Below are positions 34,957-44,671 of a DNA stretch of 64,000 bases, in pieces. The stretch is from Sphingopyxis sp. PAMC25046 (GTDB lineage Bacteria; Pseudomonadota; Alphaproteobacteria; Sphingomonadales; Sphingomonadaceae), in NCBI RefSeq assembly GCF_004795895.1, contig NZ_CP039250.1, forward strand, positions 2,232,001-2,296,000. Reading direction: 5' to 3'. Numbering within the stretch: the first letter of the stretch is position 1; each line of letters begins with the position of its first letter. Made by a program: the position numbers and the translations under genes. The notes beneath the pieces are model-generated. The model saw only the letters and a program-made list of their open reading frames with translations, made no database searches and was not told where the DNA came from.

Positions 34957-35462
34957 AGCAGGTCGAGGGCAAACAGTGTCGCATGATGGCGGATCGTGGC
35001 GCGATCGGTCGATTCGAACTGGACGCGCTGGGTGAAATAATCGTCGGGATCCTGCCCGCGCAGCGCGCGTGCGAAAACGACGAGACCGACGGGCTTCTTC
35101 TCCGACCCGCCGCCCGGTCCGGCAATGCCGGTGATCGCGACCGCGACGTCGGCGTCACTGTTCGCGAGCACCCCCGCGGCCATCGCCCACGCCGTGGCGA
35201 GCGAAACTTCGCCGAAGGTTTCGAGGATTTCGCTGCTGACGTCGAGCTGCGCCTGTTTCGCTTGTCTCGAATAGGTAACGAACCCGGCAGAAAACACATC
35301 GGAGCTGCCCGCGATGTCGGTCAGCGCGGCGCTGACCATACCGCCGGTGCAACTTTCGGCAACGGCGACCCTGCGACCCGCGGACCGATTGCCGGCGAGC
35401 ACGGCGGCGGCAAGTTCGTCGCGCGCGGCAAGGCGTGCTTCTTCGACAGATTGCAAGATCAA
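34899..35462 (-). CDS. CinA C-terminal-domain protein (nicotinamide-nucleotide amidohydrolase, PncC type)
   Basis: A 187-residue protein made only of the CinA C-terminal domain, which deamidates nicotinamide mononucleotide in NAD recycling. Diagnostic residues: VAVAESCTGGMVSAALTDI (catalytic Ser and Thr), GFVTYSRQAKQAQL, SLATAWAMAAGVL, and AITGIAGPGGGSEKKPVGLV. A C-terminal tail of about 20 residues extends beyond the domain and overlaps the convergent gene. ATG 35462 overlaps the ispDF stop by four bases (ATGA), so the two genes form an operon. Confidence 0.92.
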   Translation of the reverse strand: MILQSVEEARLAARDELAAAVLAGNRSAGRRVAVAESCTGGMVSAALTDIAGSSDVFSAGFVTYSRQAKQAQLDVSSEILETFGEVSLATAWAMAAGVLANSDADVAVAITGIAGPGGGSEKKPVGLVVFARALRGQDPDDYFTQRVQFESTDRATIRHHATLFALDLLQPDNDGLRPSEDIALPAP

Positions 35463-36637
35463 TTCTCCGGAAGTTGGATGGTCGCGACGGCTTGAGCCGA
35501 TATCCCCTCGCGACGGCCGGTAAAGCCGAGCCGCTCTGTCGTTGTCGCTTTCACACTAACCCGTCCGACCGGAATCGCAAGGATTTCGGCAATTCGTTCG
35601 CGGATTGCGACGCGGTGTGGCCCGATTTTCGGGGCTTCGGCGATGATTGTCAGATCGAGATGCGCTATCCGCCCGCCGTTCGCAGCGATCCGATCGCCCG
35701 CAAAGCTCAGGAAGCGATGGGATGCTGCGCCGCGCCATTGCGGGTCGGTGGGTGGAAAATGATCGCCGATGTCGCCATCGCCGAGCGCGCCGAGGATGGC
35801 GTCGGTCAAGGCATGAAGCCCGACGTCGGCATCGCTATGGCCTTCAAGTCCATGACTATGCGCAATTTCTATGCCGCCGATCCATAAGGGTTTTCCTTCC
35901 ACCAAGCGGTGAACGTCATATCCCATGCCGACGGCGGTTCGCATCATAGCGCCTGTCCCCAATAGCCCCGAGAGTATTGCCATATCCTCGGCATATGTCA
36001 GTTTGTGGAGCCGCGCGTCACCGGCGACGGTCGCGACGGCAGTGCCGGACTGTCGCACAAGCTGGGCATCGTCGGTCGCGCTTGCGCCTGCGGCCGCGGC
36101 GTGCGCCCGGCGCAGCGCGCCAAGCCGGAACGCCTGCGGTGTCTGGACCCGCGCCAACCGCTCGCGCCCCATAACATCGCCCGCCGCGCTATCGGCCTGC
36201 TCGACCAGCGTATCGGGAACGGGCAGCGTCGGAATGGCCGCGTCGGCGTGGGAGAGCGCCGCGAGCAGCCGGTCGATCACCACGGGACCGACACCGGGTC
36301 GCGCGGCGTCGTGGACCAGCACGATCGCATCATCTTCCCAATCGGCGAGGGCGGCGAGCGCATTTGCGACCGAATCCTGCCTTTCGGCGCCGGGGTCGGC
36401 GGAAATCCATCCGTCGGGAAGCGGGGCGACGGCAGCCTTGACGTCGCCGTTGCCAACCAGAACGCCGCCCGAAACTGCCGGATGTGCATCGAATGCCTCG
36501 AGGCTCCAGCATAGCACCGGCTTCCCGCCGAGCCATTCGAGCTGTTTTGGCTGTTCGAACCCCGCGCGCTTGCCTGTGCCGCCGGCAAGCAGGATTGCGG
36601 CGACGCGCGGGACAGGGGAGGAAACGGACTCGATCAT
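35459..36637 (-). CDS. ispDF: Bifunctional IspD/IspF of the MEP isoprenoid pathway
   Basis: A 392-residue fusion. Residues about 1-228 are IspD, 2-C-methyl-D-erythritol-4-phosphate cytidylyltransferase: AAILLAGGTGKRAGFEQPKQ (CTP-binding loop with the catalytic Arg/Lys), LVHDAARP, PVPDTLV. Residues about 232-392 are IspF, the MECDP synthase: GMGYDVHRL (metal Asp and His), HSHGLEGHSDADVGLHALTD, LGDGDIGDHFPP, and KATTTERLGFTGRREGI. Such fusions are common in alphaproteobacteria. The gene precedes the cinA-domain gene and is divergent from dusB. Confidence 0.97.
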   Translation of the reverse strand: MIESVSSPVPRVAAILLAGGTGKRAGFEQPKQLEWLGGKPVLCWSLEAFDAHPAVSGGVLVGNGDVKAAVAPLPDGWISADPGAERQDSVANALAALADWEDDAIVLVHDAARPGVGPVVIDRLLAALSHADAAIPTLPVPDTLVEQADSAAGDVMGRERLARVQTPQAFRLGALRRAHAAAAGASATDDAQLVRQSGTAVATVAGDARLHKLTYAEDMAILSGLLGTGAMMRTAVGMGYDVHRLVEGKPLWIGGIEIAHSHGLEGHSDADVGLHALTDAILGALGDGDIGDHFPPTDPQWRGAASHRFLSFAGDRIAANGGRIAHLDLTIIAEAPKIGPHRVAIRERIAEILAIPVGRVSVKATTTERLGFTGRREGISAQAVATIQLPEN

Positions 36638-36734
36638 CGCCCGCGCGGTTAGCGCAGCCGCGCCTTGCGGGAAAGCGCCTTAGCGTGTAGGGGCGCTGCT
36701 TAAATTTTAGGCAGTTTGACGAAAGCTCCCCGCC

Positions 36735-37733
36735 ATGGCGCCGCTCCGGCCCATCCAGATTGGCAATATCACCATCGCGGATCCCGTGATCCTCGCGCCG
36801 ATGACGGGCGTCACCGATCTGCCGTTTCGCAAACTCGTGCGCTATTATGGCTCGGGGCTCAACGTCACCGAGATGATTGCGAGCCAGGCCGCGATCCGCG
36901 AGACGCGCCAGTCGATCCAGAAAGCGGCATGGGATCCGGTCGAAGAGCCAGTGTCGATGCAACTGGTCGGCTGCACCCCCTATGAAATGGGCGAGGCGGC
37001 GAAGCTCAACGAGGATCGCGGCGCGTCGATCATCGACATCAACATGGGTTGTCCCGTGCGCAAGGTAACTAACGGCGATGCGGGTTCGGCGCTGATGCGC
37101 GATCCTAAGCTCGCCGCGGCGCTGATTAAATCCTGCGTCGAGGCGGTCTCGGTGCCGGTGACGGTCAAGATGCGCATGGGCTGGTGCCACGACAGTCTGA
37201 ACGCCCCCGAACTTGCGCATATCGCCGAAGATCTGGGCGCAAAGCTCGTCACGGTCCACGGCCGCACGCGCAACCAGATGTATCGCGGCGAGGCCGACTG
37301 GGCTTTCGTGCGCTCGGTAAAGAACGCCGTGTCGATCCCGGTGATCGTCAACGGCGACATCTGTTCGGCCGACGATGCCCGCACCGCCCTCGCACAGAGC
37401 GGCGCCGATGGCGTCATGATCGGCCGCGGCGCCTATGGCCGTCCCTGGCTGCTCGGCCAGGTCATGGCGGCGCTGCGCGGCGAGGCCGAGCGGCCCGATC
37501 CCGGTCTCGACGAACAATATGACGTCATTACATCGCATTACCGCGCGATGATCGACCATTATGGCGAGATGACGGGGGTTAATATGGCGCGCAAGCATCT
37601 CGGCTGGTACGTCAAGGGCCTGCACGGGTCGGCCGAGTTCCGCAACAAGGTCAACCAGATTCCTGACAGCAAGGGCGTGCTCGAGGCACTCGAAGCTTTT
37701 TACGGTCCTCACCTCACCAAGGCCGCGGCGTGA
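36735..37733 (+). CDS. dusB: tRNA-dihydrouridine synthase DusB (NifR3)
   Basis: A 332-residue FMN/NADPH enzyme that reduces uridines in the tRNA D-loop. [34 protein letters not shown] (catalytic Cys), [17 protein letters not shown] (His and Arg binding FMN/tRNA) and VNGDI are all present. In alphaproteobacteria this gene, called nifR3, leads the ntrBC operon, and here it overlaps ntrB by four bases (GTGA), so expression of the nitrogen regulators is coupled to it. Confidence 0.96.
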   Translation: MAPLRPIQIGNITIADPVILAPMTGVTDLPFRKLVRYYGSGLNVTEMIASQAAIRETRQSIQKAAWDPVEEPVSMQLVGCTPYEMGEAAKLNEDRGASIIDINMGCPVRKVTNGDAGSALMRDPKLAAALIKSCVEAVSVPVTVKMRMGWCHDSLNAPELAHIAEDLGAKLVTVHGRTRNQMYRGEADWAFVRSVKNAVSIPVIVNGDICSADDARTALAQSGADGVMIGRGAYGRPWLLGQVMAALRGEAERPDPGLDEQYDVITSHYRAMIDHYGEMTGVNMARKHLGWYVKGLHGSAEFRNKVNQIPDSKGVLEALEAFYGPHLTKAAA

Positions 37734-38821
37734 CCGCGCTCACGTCGAGCATCCCGAGCTTCGACCATGACGAGCTGATCCAGTCGCACCCCGTTCCCAC
37801 GCTGCTGATCGACGGCGGCGGGGTCGTGCTCTTCGTCAACGCCGCCGCCGAGCAGCTTTGCAACGTCAGCCGCTCGGCGATGGTCGGGCGCGTAATCTAT
37901 GACGTCATCGCGATGGATCGCGGCTATCGCCAGCGGATGAGCGACGCCGCGACCTCGGCGCTTTTCGCGCATCGCGCCGAAATCTCGGTCGGTGGACGCA
38001 AGGCGGTCTTCGTCGACATGCAGATGGTCCCTTATGGCAACAGCGGCCACCGCATCCTCGCGCTCGTGCCTTCGCCGAGCGATACCGAGCTGATGGGCGG
38101 CGCGATCGGCCGTTCGGGGCGCGCGGCCGGCGCCGCCGCGTCGATGCTGGCGCACGAAATCAAGAATCCGCTCGCCGGCATCAAGGGCGCGGCACAACTG
38201 CTTGCACGCAAAACCGATACCGGCGGCGAACGCTTCACGACGCTAATCTGCGCCGAGGTCGACCGGATCGCGACGCTGATCGACCAGATGGAGCATTTTT
38301 CGCGCGGCCAGCCGATCGCGTGCAGTCCGATCAACCTGTATCAGCCGATCCACCAGGCGATGGAAACCGCGCGTGCGCGCCAGTTTCCCGGTGTGCGCTT
38401 CGCCGAGGATTTCGACCCCTCGCTGCCGCTCGTGCACGGTAATCATGACGCCTTGGTACAGATATTGCTCAACCTCCTTACCAACGGGTGCGAGGCCGTG
38501 GGCGGCCGAGACGATGGCGTCGTCCGGCTGACCACCGCCTATCGCCACGGCCTGTCGATCGACAATGGCGACGGGCGCGGACGCATTGCGCTACCGATCG
38601 AGGTCAGCGTCAGCGACAACGGTTCCGGCGTTCCCGTCGACATCCGCGGCGACCTGTTCGATCCCTTCGTGACGACGAAGCGCGAGGGGCGCGGACTCGG
38701 GCTTGCGCTTGTCGCCAAGCTTGCGCGTGACATGGGTGGCACCGTCCAGCATATCCGCGACGGCGACTGGACGCGCTTTCGTGTGCATCTCCCTGTCGCG
38801 CAGAAGGGACGCGCGGCATGA
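37730..38821 (+). CDS. ntrB: Nitrogen-regulation sensor histidine kinase NtrB
   Basis: A 363-residue soluble kinase (no membrane helix). A PAS domain (about 20-120: [21 protein letters not shown]) precedes the dimerisation/phosphoacceptor helix with [20 protein letters not shown] (the conserved His) and a HATPase domain ([16 protein letters not shown]-box, [23 protein letters not shown]). It should phosphorylate NtrC under nitrogen limitation under control of PII. GTG start 37730 overlaps the dusB stop. Confidence 0.96.
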   Translation: MTALTSSIPSFDHDELIQSHPVPTLLIDGGGVVLFVNAAAEQLCNVSRSAMVGRVIYDVIAMDRGYRQRMSDAATSALFAHRAEISVGGRKAVFVDMQMVPYGNSGHRILALVPSPSDTELMGGAIGRSGRAAGAAASMLAHEIKNPLAGIKGAAQLLARKTDTGGERFTTLICAEVDRIATLIDQMEHFSRGQPIACSPINLYQPIHQAMETARARQFPGVRFAEDFDPSLPLVHGNHDALVQILLNLLTNGCEAVGGRDDGVVRLTTAYRHGLSIDNGDGRGRIALPIEVSVSDNGSGVPVDIRGDLFDPFVTTKREGRGLGLALVAKLARDMGGTVQHIRDGDWTRFRVHLPVAQKGRAA

Positions 38822-40236
38822 GTTCGGGCAAGACGATCCTGCTCGTCGAGGACGATCCGGCGATCGCGATGATCATTCGAGAAACGCTTGTCGGCGAATG
38901 CGGCCATTTCGCGTCGGTCGGCAGCCTTGCCGAACGCAACGCCTGGCTGGCCGACCACCGCGCGGATATCGTCATCACCGACGTCGTGCTGCCCGACGGC
39001 GACGGCATCGATTCGCTGTCGCACACGGGAATCGACCCCTCGACCCCCGTGATCGTGCTGTCCGCGCAGAATACGCTCGACACCGCCGTGCGCGCGACGG
39101 GAATCGGCAGCTACGACTATCTGCCCAAGCCCTTCGATCTCGACGAACTGACCGCCAGCGTCCGCGCCGCGCTTGAAAAGCGTAGCGAACCGGCGACGCG
39201 CGACGCGGCGGTGCCGGCCGACAGCCATGGGCTGGTGGGGCGCGCGCCGGCGATGCAGGCGGTCTACCGCACCATTGCTCGCCTCGCGTCGAACGACCTC
39301 GCCGTTCTGATTCTCGGCGAATCGGGCACCGGCAAAGAGGTCGTCGCTCGCGCGATCCACGCGACCGGGTTGCGGCGGAACGGGCCTTTCGTCGCGATCA
39401 ACATGGCCGCGATCCCGCGCGAGCTGATCGAAGCCGAGCTGTTCGGGCACGAAAAGGGGGCGTTTACCGGTGCCCACAGCCGCAATGCGGGGCGCTTCGA
39501 ACAGGCGGCGGGAGGCACGCTTTTTCTCGACGAGATCGGCGACATGCCGCTCGAGGCGCAGACGCGGCTTCTCCGCGTCCTCCAGAGCAACGAATATTCA
39601 ACCGTCGGCGGCAGTCAGGCGCTGCGCGCCGACGTCCGCGTCATCGCCGCGACGCACCGCGACATGCGCACGCTCGTCGCCGATGGCCGCTTCCGCGAGG
39701 ATCTCTTTTACCGGCTCAACGTCATCCCGGTCACGCTGCCGCCGCTGCGTGACCGCCGGAGCGACATTGCGGCGCTCGTCGGTCATTTCGTTGATGCGGG
39801 GCGCAGCTCGGGGCTGCCGCACCGCCAATTCGCTCCCGCCGCGATGCAGTGGCTCGAACGCTATGACTGGCCCGGCAATGTTCGCGAGCTGGGAAATGTC
39901 GTCCAGCGGCTCGCCGTGCTGTCGCGCGACACGGTGGTGACGGCGCGCGATGTCGAAACATTGCTCCGCGAAAACGGCGAGGGGGGCGGCGCGGTTGAGC
40001 CGGCCGCGCTCATCGCGCGCGCCGTCGACGACTGGGCGCGCGAAGCAATGGCGGGCGCAACAAACGACGGCGATATTCACGAACAGCTCGAGGCCATCGT
40101 CGAGGCGGCGCTATTCCGCCGCGTTCTGCGCGAAGTGCGCGGCAACCAGCTCGAGGCGGCGCGGCGACTCGGGATCAACCGTAACACGCTACGTAAGCGG
40201 CTCGGGCAGCTCGACATCGATCCAGCGCATCCGTGA
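38818..40236 (+). CDS. ntrC: Nitrogen-regulation response regulator NtrC (sigma-54 activator)
   Basis: A 472-residue three-domain protein. Receiver: ILLVEDDPAIAM and ITDVVLPDGDG, with the phosphoacceptor Asp near residue 54. AAA+ domain: Walker A GESGTGKE, sigma-54-contact loop GAFTGA, Walker [14 protein letters not shown], arginine segment RFREDLFYRLNV. C-terminal Fis-type helix-turn-helix: NQLEAARRLGINRNTLRKRL. ATG overlaps the ntrB stop by four bases. It is complete and should activate genes of nitrogen assimilation. Confidence 0.97.
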   Translation: MSSGKTILLVEDDPAIAMIIRETLVGECGHFASVGSLAERNAWLADHRADIVITDVVLPDGDGIDSLSHTGIDPSTPVIVLSAQNTLDTAVRATGIGSYDYLPKPFDLDELTASVRAALEKRSEPATRDAAVPADSHGLVGRAPAMQAVYRTIARLASNDLAVLILGESGTGKEVVARAIHATGLRRNGPFVAINMAAIPRELIEAELFGHEKGAFTGAHSRNAGRFEQAAGGTLFLDEIGDMPLEAQTRLLRVLQSNEYSTVGGSQALRADVRVIAATHRDMRTLVADGRFREDLFYRLNVIPVTLPPLRDRRSDIAALVGHFVDAGRSSGLPHRQFAPAAMQWLERYDWPGNVRELGNVVQRLAVLSRDTVVTARDVETLLRENGEGGGAVEPAALIARAVDDWAREAMAGATNDGDIHEQLEAIVEAALFRRVLREVRGNQLEAARRLGINRNTLRKRLGQLDIDPAHP

Positions 40237-40329
40237 CGTCAGGCGATAATCCCGAAATCGGCGCGATTCGGCGACCTGCGGACCGATTGTGTGTTTTCTA
40301 TGCAACAGGATTGTCGTAACGAGGCAACA

Positions 40330-42621
40330 ATGACGCAATCGGCATCTTTGGCCTTAGACATGGATTCGGACGGGGAGGAAGCGCGCTCCGGCTTCTGGCG
40401 CTTTGGAACGCCCGAATATTACACGCTCGGCATCATCGTCAGCGTTGCGATCGCGACCTATATTTTCGTCACCGGCGACGCGCAGAGCGAGCGGTTGCTG
40501 ACCCCGGCGCTGGTGGCGGCGATCATGGTCGTCAACCTTGTGCCGGCGATGGCGCTGATCGTGCTGATCGGCAGCCGCGTCGCGCGCGCGCGCGCGGTGC
40601 GTTCGATGGCGGGTGGCAACGGCCGTCTCCATGTCCGGCTCGTTGCGCTCTTTTCGCTGATCGCGGCGGCGCCGACCCTGCTTGTGGTGATCTTCGCGTC
40701 ATTGTTGTTCCAGTTCGGCGTCGACTTCTGGTTCTCGGACCGGTCGCGGGGCATGTTCGAAAACGCCGCCAATCTTGCCGAAGGCTATTATCAGGAAAAT
40801 CAGCGCCAGGTCGGCGCGAACACCTTTGCCATGGCGACCGACCTCGGCAAACAACTGACGCAGTTTCCGATCGATAGCCCGAAGTTCAGCAACTATTATT
40901 TTCAGCAAGTCGTCGTTCGCAGCCTCAATGAATCGGCGATTATAGAGCTCGGTCAGGATGGCGTCGCGCGCACGGCGGCAGCGATTAATCCCGACGAACG
41001 AGCCGCCGAGAACCGGCTGAGTTCCGAGATGGTCGGCCGTCTCGACGCCGGCGAAGATGTGGTCGTCATCCGCCAGGCCAATCGGATCGAAGCCGCGGCT
41101 CGGCTTCCCGGAACCGATCGCGCTTACGTCTATGCTTCGCGGGATACGAATGTTCCGGGGTTCCAGCAGTCGGCGCGTGCGAGCGCGGTGCTGGCCGATT
41201 ATAACGGCCTGTTCGAACGGTCGCAGATGCTCCAGCTCCAGTTCAACGGCGCGCTCTACCTCGGATCGCTTTTGCTGCTTGCGCTCGCGGTGATCGCCGC
41301 GATCGTGGTCGCGGACCGCATCGTGCGGCCGCTGGGGACTCTGATCGGCGCGACGCGGACCGCTGCCAATGGCGACCTGTCGGTCCGGGTGACTCCGCCG
41401 GTTCGCGATGACGAAATCGCGGTACTGACCCGTGCTTTCAATCGGATGACCGAGCAGCTGGAGGGGCAGACCGGCGTGCTCGTCAATGTGAACGAACAAC
41501 TCGAAGCACGGCGCAGCTTCATCGAAGCGGTGCTGAGCGGAGTATCCTCCGCCGTGGTCTCGGTCGATGCCGGTCGCCGCATCCTGCTGGCGAATGCCGC
41601 TGCCGAGCGCTTGATCGGCCAGTCGGCGGAAAGTCTTACCGGTCAGCCGCTCGACGATGTGGCGCCCGAACTGGCGCGGCTTTTGACCGGAGAGGAGCGC
41701 GAAGGGATCGTGCAACTGTCGCGCACGGACGCCGAACCCGCGACGCTCGCCGCCAAGGCGGTGGCGCAGGGCGACGGTTTCGTCCTCAGCTTCGAGGACA
41801 TCACACAGCAATTGCTCGACCAGCGTCGCGCCGCCTGGTCCGACGTCGCTCGGCGTATCGCGCACGAGATCAAGAATCCGCTCACCCCGATCCAGCTCGC
41901 CGCCGAACGGCTCCAGCGCCGCTTCGGCGATAAGGTCGAGGGCGATGCGGCGACCTTCCGCAAGCTCACCGACACGGTGATCCGGCAGGTTCACGACATG
42001 CGGCGCATGGTCGATGAATTTTCGAGCTTCGCGCGGATGCCGAAACCCACCTTCGGCGTCGAGGACGTGCGCGACATATTGCGTCAGGCCGTTTTCCTGT
42101 TCGAGGTCGCAAAGCCTGACATCGCCTTTTCGGTCAAGACGCCGGCCGAGATCGAGCCGCTGGTTTGCGATCGCCGCTCCTTGTCGCAGGCGATAACCAA
42201 TATCGTCAAAAATGCCGTTGAAGCGATTGAAGAAAAGCATAAAATTTCGGATTTCGCTCCAACGGGCCACATCGGTGCCGCGCTCGACATCGGTGCAGGC
42301 GGGGAGGTGATCATTCGCGTCACCGACGACGGCATCGGGTTGCCCGAGGCGCGCGATGCGATCGCCGAGCCTTATATGACGACGCGCCAAGGCGGGACGG
42401 GTCTCGGCCTCGCAATCGTCAAGAAGATCGTCGAGCAACATTATGGTGAACTTGAATTTTCGGACAATCCGGCGGGGCAGGGGACATGTGTGACCCTGAC
42501 GCTCCATCCCGACCGGCTTCGCCCCTTGACCGGAAAGGGCGGCGAGCAAAACATGGGGCAGAATGAAACGGTCCCGGGGCGCATCCGGAACCGGCAGGAC
42601 AGAGAAGATCATGGCGCTTGA
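40330..42621 (+). CDS. ntrY: Membrane sensor histidine kinase NtrY
   Basis: A 763-residue membrane kinase. Two or three helices in the first 140 residues (YTLGIIVSVAIATYIFV, LVAAIMVVNLVPAMALIVLIG, FSLIAAAPTLLVVIFASLLF), a periplasmic region, another helix near 310-330, HAMP (ADRIVRPLGTLIGATRTAANGD), PAS (IEAVLSGVSSAVVSVDAGRR), phosphoacceptor [18 protein letters not shown] and ATPase (NIVKNAVEAIEE, GTGLGLAIVKKI). It partners with NtrX in nitrogen, redox and envelope control in alphaproteobacteria. ATG 40330 follows GAGG. It overlaps ntrX by 11 bases. Confidence 0.95.
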   Translation: MTQSASLALDMDSDGEEARSGFWRFGTPEYYTLGIIVSVAIATYIFVTGDAQSERLLTPALVAAIMVVNLVPAMALIVLIGSRVARARAVRSMAGGNGRLHVRLVALFSLIAAAPTLLVVIFASLLFQFGVDFWFSDRSRGMFENAANLAEGYYQENQRQVGANTFAMATDLGKQLTQFPIDSPKFSNYYFQQVVVRSLNESAIIELGQDGVARTAAAINPDERAAENRLSSEMVGRLDAGEDVVVIRQANRIEAAARLPGTDRAYVYASRDTNVPGFQQSARASAVLADYNGLFERSQMLQLQFNGALYLGSLLLLALAVIAAIVVADRIVRPLGTLIGATRTAANGDLSVRVTPPVRDDEIAVLTRAFNRMTEQLEGQTGVLVNVNEQLEARRSFIEAVLSGVSSAVVSVDAGRRILLANAAAERLIGQSAESLTGQPLDDVAPELARLLTGEEREGIVQLSRTDAEPATLAAKAVAQGDGFVLSFEDITQQLLDQRRAAWSDVARRIAHEIKNPLTPIQLAAERLQRRFGDKVEGDAATFRKLTDTVIRQVHDMRRMVDEFSSFARMPKPTFGVEDVRDILRQAVFLFEVAKPDIAFSVKTPAEIEPLVCDRRSLSQAITNIVKNAVEAIEEKHKISDFAPTGHIGAALDIGAGGEVIIRVTDDGIGLPEARDAIAEPYMTTRQGGTGLGLAIVKKIVEQHYGELEFSDNPAGQGTCVTLTLHPDRLRPLTGKGGEQNMGQNETVPGRIRNRQDREDHGA

Positions 42622-43990
42622 TATTCTGATCGTCGACGACGAACGCGACATTTGCGACCTCGTCGCGGGGGTCATGGAAGACGAAGGTTATGAGGCGCGC
42701 ACCGCGTCCGACAGCGATTCGGCGCTTGATGCGATCCGCCAGCGGCGGCCGTCGCTGGCGCTGATCGACGTCTGGCTGCAGGGTTCGCGGCTCGACGGCC
42801 TTGGCCTCGTCGAGGCGATCAAGGCGTTTGATCCGACGCTGCCGATCATCGTCATCTCGGGCCATGGCGGGCTCGACACCGCGGTCGCGGCGATCCGCCG
42901 CGGCGCGTTCGACTTCATCGAAAAGCCGTTCGAAGCATCGCGCCTGCTTCATCTCGTCGCGCGCGCGACCGAAAATGAGCGGCTGAAATTCGAATATGAG
43001 CAGCTGCGCGAAAAGGCGGGTCCGTCGGACGAGCTCACCGGCACCAGCGCTGCAATCAACAATGTCCGCGCGACGCTGAAGCGCGTGGCAGGGACGGGAA
43101 GCCGGGTTCTGATCACGGGCGCGCCGGGTGTTGGCAAGGAGGTCGCGGCGCGTGTGCTGCACGGATGGAGCGGACGGCAAAACGCGCCCTTCCGCGTCAT
43201 TTCGTCGGCGCGCATGGACCCGGAAACGGTCGAGCTCGAATTGTTCGGGTCCGAGGCAGAGGACGGTTCGATCCGCGTCGGCCTGCTCGAGCAGGCGCAT
43301 GGCGGCACCCTGTTCCTCGACGAGGTCGCGGACATGCCGTTGACAACGCAGGGCAAGATCCTTCGCGTGCTGACCGACCAGAGCTTCGCCCGCGTTGGGG
43401 GGCGCACGATGATCCGCGTCGACGTCCGCATCATTTCGGGTTCGGCGCGCGACCTGACGACCGAAATCGCCGAGAGCCGATTCCGCGAGGATCTTTATTA
43501 CCGGCTCAACGTCGTGCCGGTGCATATCCCACCGCTGCGCGAGCGGCGCGACGATATCGCGAGCCTTTGCGACCACTATATTCGGCGCTATGCGGCCGAC
43601 CGCCGGGTTCCGCCGCCCGAGATCAGCGCCGAGGCGATGGCGGCGTTGCAAGCGCATGAATGGCCGGGCAACGTCCGCGAACTGCGCAACGTCATCGAAC
43701 GCGTCATGATCCTTGCACCGAGCGACCGGCTGGCGCGGATCGATGCCGACATGCTGCCCGCCGAACTGGTACGTGGCGGGGCCGACATCTTGCCCAATTC
43801 GGAATCGATCACCGCGATTCCGCTTAAGGAAGCGCGCGAGAATTTCGAGCGCGAATATCTGCGTATCCAGATCAATCGCTTTTCGGGCAACATTTCGCGC
43901 ACCGCGACCTTCATCGGGATGGAGCGGTCCGCGCTGCACCGGAAACTGAAACTTTTGGGCCTTACCGAGAGTTCGGAAGGCGAAGGTTAG
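42611..43990 (+). CDS. ntrX: Response regulator NtrX (AAA+ type lacking GAFTGA)
   Basis: A 459-residue regulator: receiver ([28 protein letters not shown]), AAA+ domain ([14 protein letters not shown]alker [14 protein letters not shown]alker [14 protein letters not shown]) and a Fis-like helix-turn-helix ([21 protein letters not shown]). At the place of the sigma-54-contact loop the sequence reads [19 protein letters not shown], so GAFTGA is missing. This loss is known for alphaproteobacterial NtrX, which probably works without sigma-54. The ATG at 42611 overlaps the end of ntrY. Confidence 0.95.
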   Translation: MALDILIVDDERDICDLVAGVMEDEGYEARTASDSDSALDAIRQRRPSLALIDVWLQGSRLDGLGLVEAIKAFDPTLPIIVISGHGGLDTAVAAIRRGAFDFIEKPFEASRLLHLVARATENERLKFEYEQLREKAGPSDELTGTSAAINNVRATLKRVAGTGSRVLITGAPGVGKEVAARVLHGWSGRQNAPFRVISSARMDPETVELELFGSEAEDGSIRVGLLEQAHGGTLFLDEVADMPLTTQGKILRVLTDQSFARVGGRTMIRVDVRIISGSARDLTTEIAESRFREDLYYRLNVVPVHIPPLRERRDDIASLCDHYIRRYAADRRVPPPEISAEAMAALQAHEWPGNVRELRNVIERVMILAPSDRLARIDADMLPAELVRGGADILPNSESITAIPLKEARENFEREYLRIQINRFSGNISRTATFIGMERSALHRKLKLLGLTESSEGEG

Positions 43991-44051
43991 GCTTTGCGCT
44001 AGACGTCCCACGCGCTTTGCCGCATATTGCGTTTCAGAAGAAGGTCTTGAA

Positions 44052-44103
44052 TGCCGGAGGAAACCGGCACCGTACCCGCGGTTGCACCGCCAAGAACAGG
44101 AGG
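44052..44103 (+). promoter_or_regulatory. hfq leader: hairpin and strong ribosome-binding site
   Basis: TGCCGG (44052-44057) pairs with CCGGCA (44064-44069) around AGGAAA, and 29 bases later a consensus AGGAGG-type site ends at 44103, five bases before the GTG start at 44109. The ribosome site fixes the start codon; the hairpin might allow regulation of hfq translation, which is inference. Confidence 0.5.
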
Positions 44104-44108
44104 CAAAT

Positions 44109-44612
44109 GTGTCCGATAAAAACCAGAATCTCCAGGATATTTTCCTCAACGCCCTCCGCAAGAGCAAGACCCCGGTGACCATGTTCCTGGTCAAGGGCGT
44201 CAAGCTGCAGGGCATCATCACCTGGTTCGACAATTTCTCGCTGCTGCTCCGCCGCGACGGCCAGTCGCAGCTGGTGTACAAGCATGCGATCTCGACGGTG
44301 ATGCCGTCGCACGATTTCGACCTGTCGCTGCTCGGCGACAATCTGCGCGATGCGCCGGCGAGTAAGGGCAAGGCGTTGCAGGATGTGTTCCTGAACGCCG
44401 TCCGCCGTTCGGACGAATCGGTCACGATGTTCCTCGTCAACGGCGTGATGCTGCAGGGCGACATCGTCGCCTTCGACCTCTTCTGCATGCTGCTCGAGCG
44501 CGAGCGGCAAGTGCAGCTCGTCTACAAGCACGCGATTTCGACCGTTCAGCCGAACGGGCCGATCAACCTGACCGACAATGGCGAGGGTGACGGCGAAGCG
44601 GACGACGCCTGA
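44109..44612 (+). CDS. hfq: RNA chaperone Hfq with two tandem Sm domains
   Basis: A 167-residue RNA chaperone containing two complete Hfq modules: residues about 7-66 ([13 protein letters not shown] ... [11 protein letters not shown]) and about 88-147 ([13 protein letters not shown] ... [11 protein letters not shown]), joined by about 20 residues and ending in an acidic tail [10 protein letters not shown]. Ordinary Hfq is a 70-100-residue single module forming hexamers; here three chains could form a pseudo-hexamer. Both modules keep the Gln-Asp, Phe and Tyr-Lys-His residues of the proximal RNA site. Rim basic residues differ: RKSK in the first and RRSD in the second. Tandem Hfq is known in sphingomonads. 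The start is GTG 44109 after AGGAGG. Confidence 0.95.
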   Translation: MSDKNQNLQDIFLNALRKSKTPVTMFLVKGVKLQGIITWFDNFSLLLRRDGQSQLVYKHAISTVMPSHDFDLSLLGDNLRDAPASKGKALQDVFLNAVRRSDESVTMFLVNGVMLQGDIVAFDLFCMLLERERQVQLVYKHAISTVQPNGPINLTDNGEGDGEADDA

Positions 44613-44671
44613 TCGACCCGATAATCAACAATGAAGACGAGGTAACGCGCGGCGCTCCCGCGCTTGTCATC

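Noticed and set aside
42419..44488. 689-codon minus-strand open frame across ntrX and hfq
   Set aside because: It crosses two well-supported genes on the other strand and has shadow-like composition.
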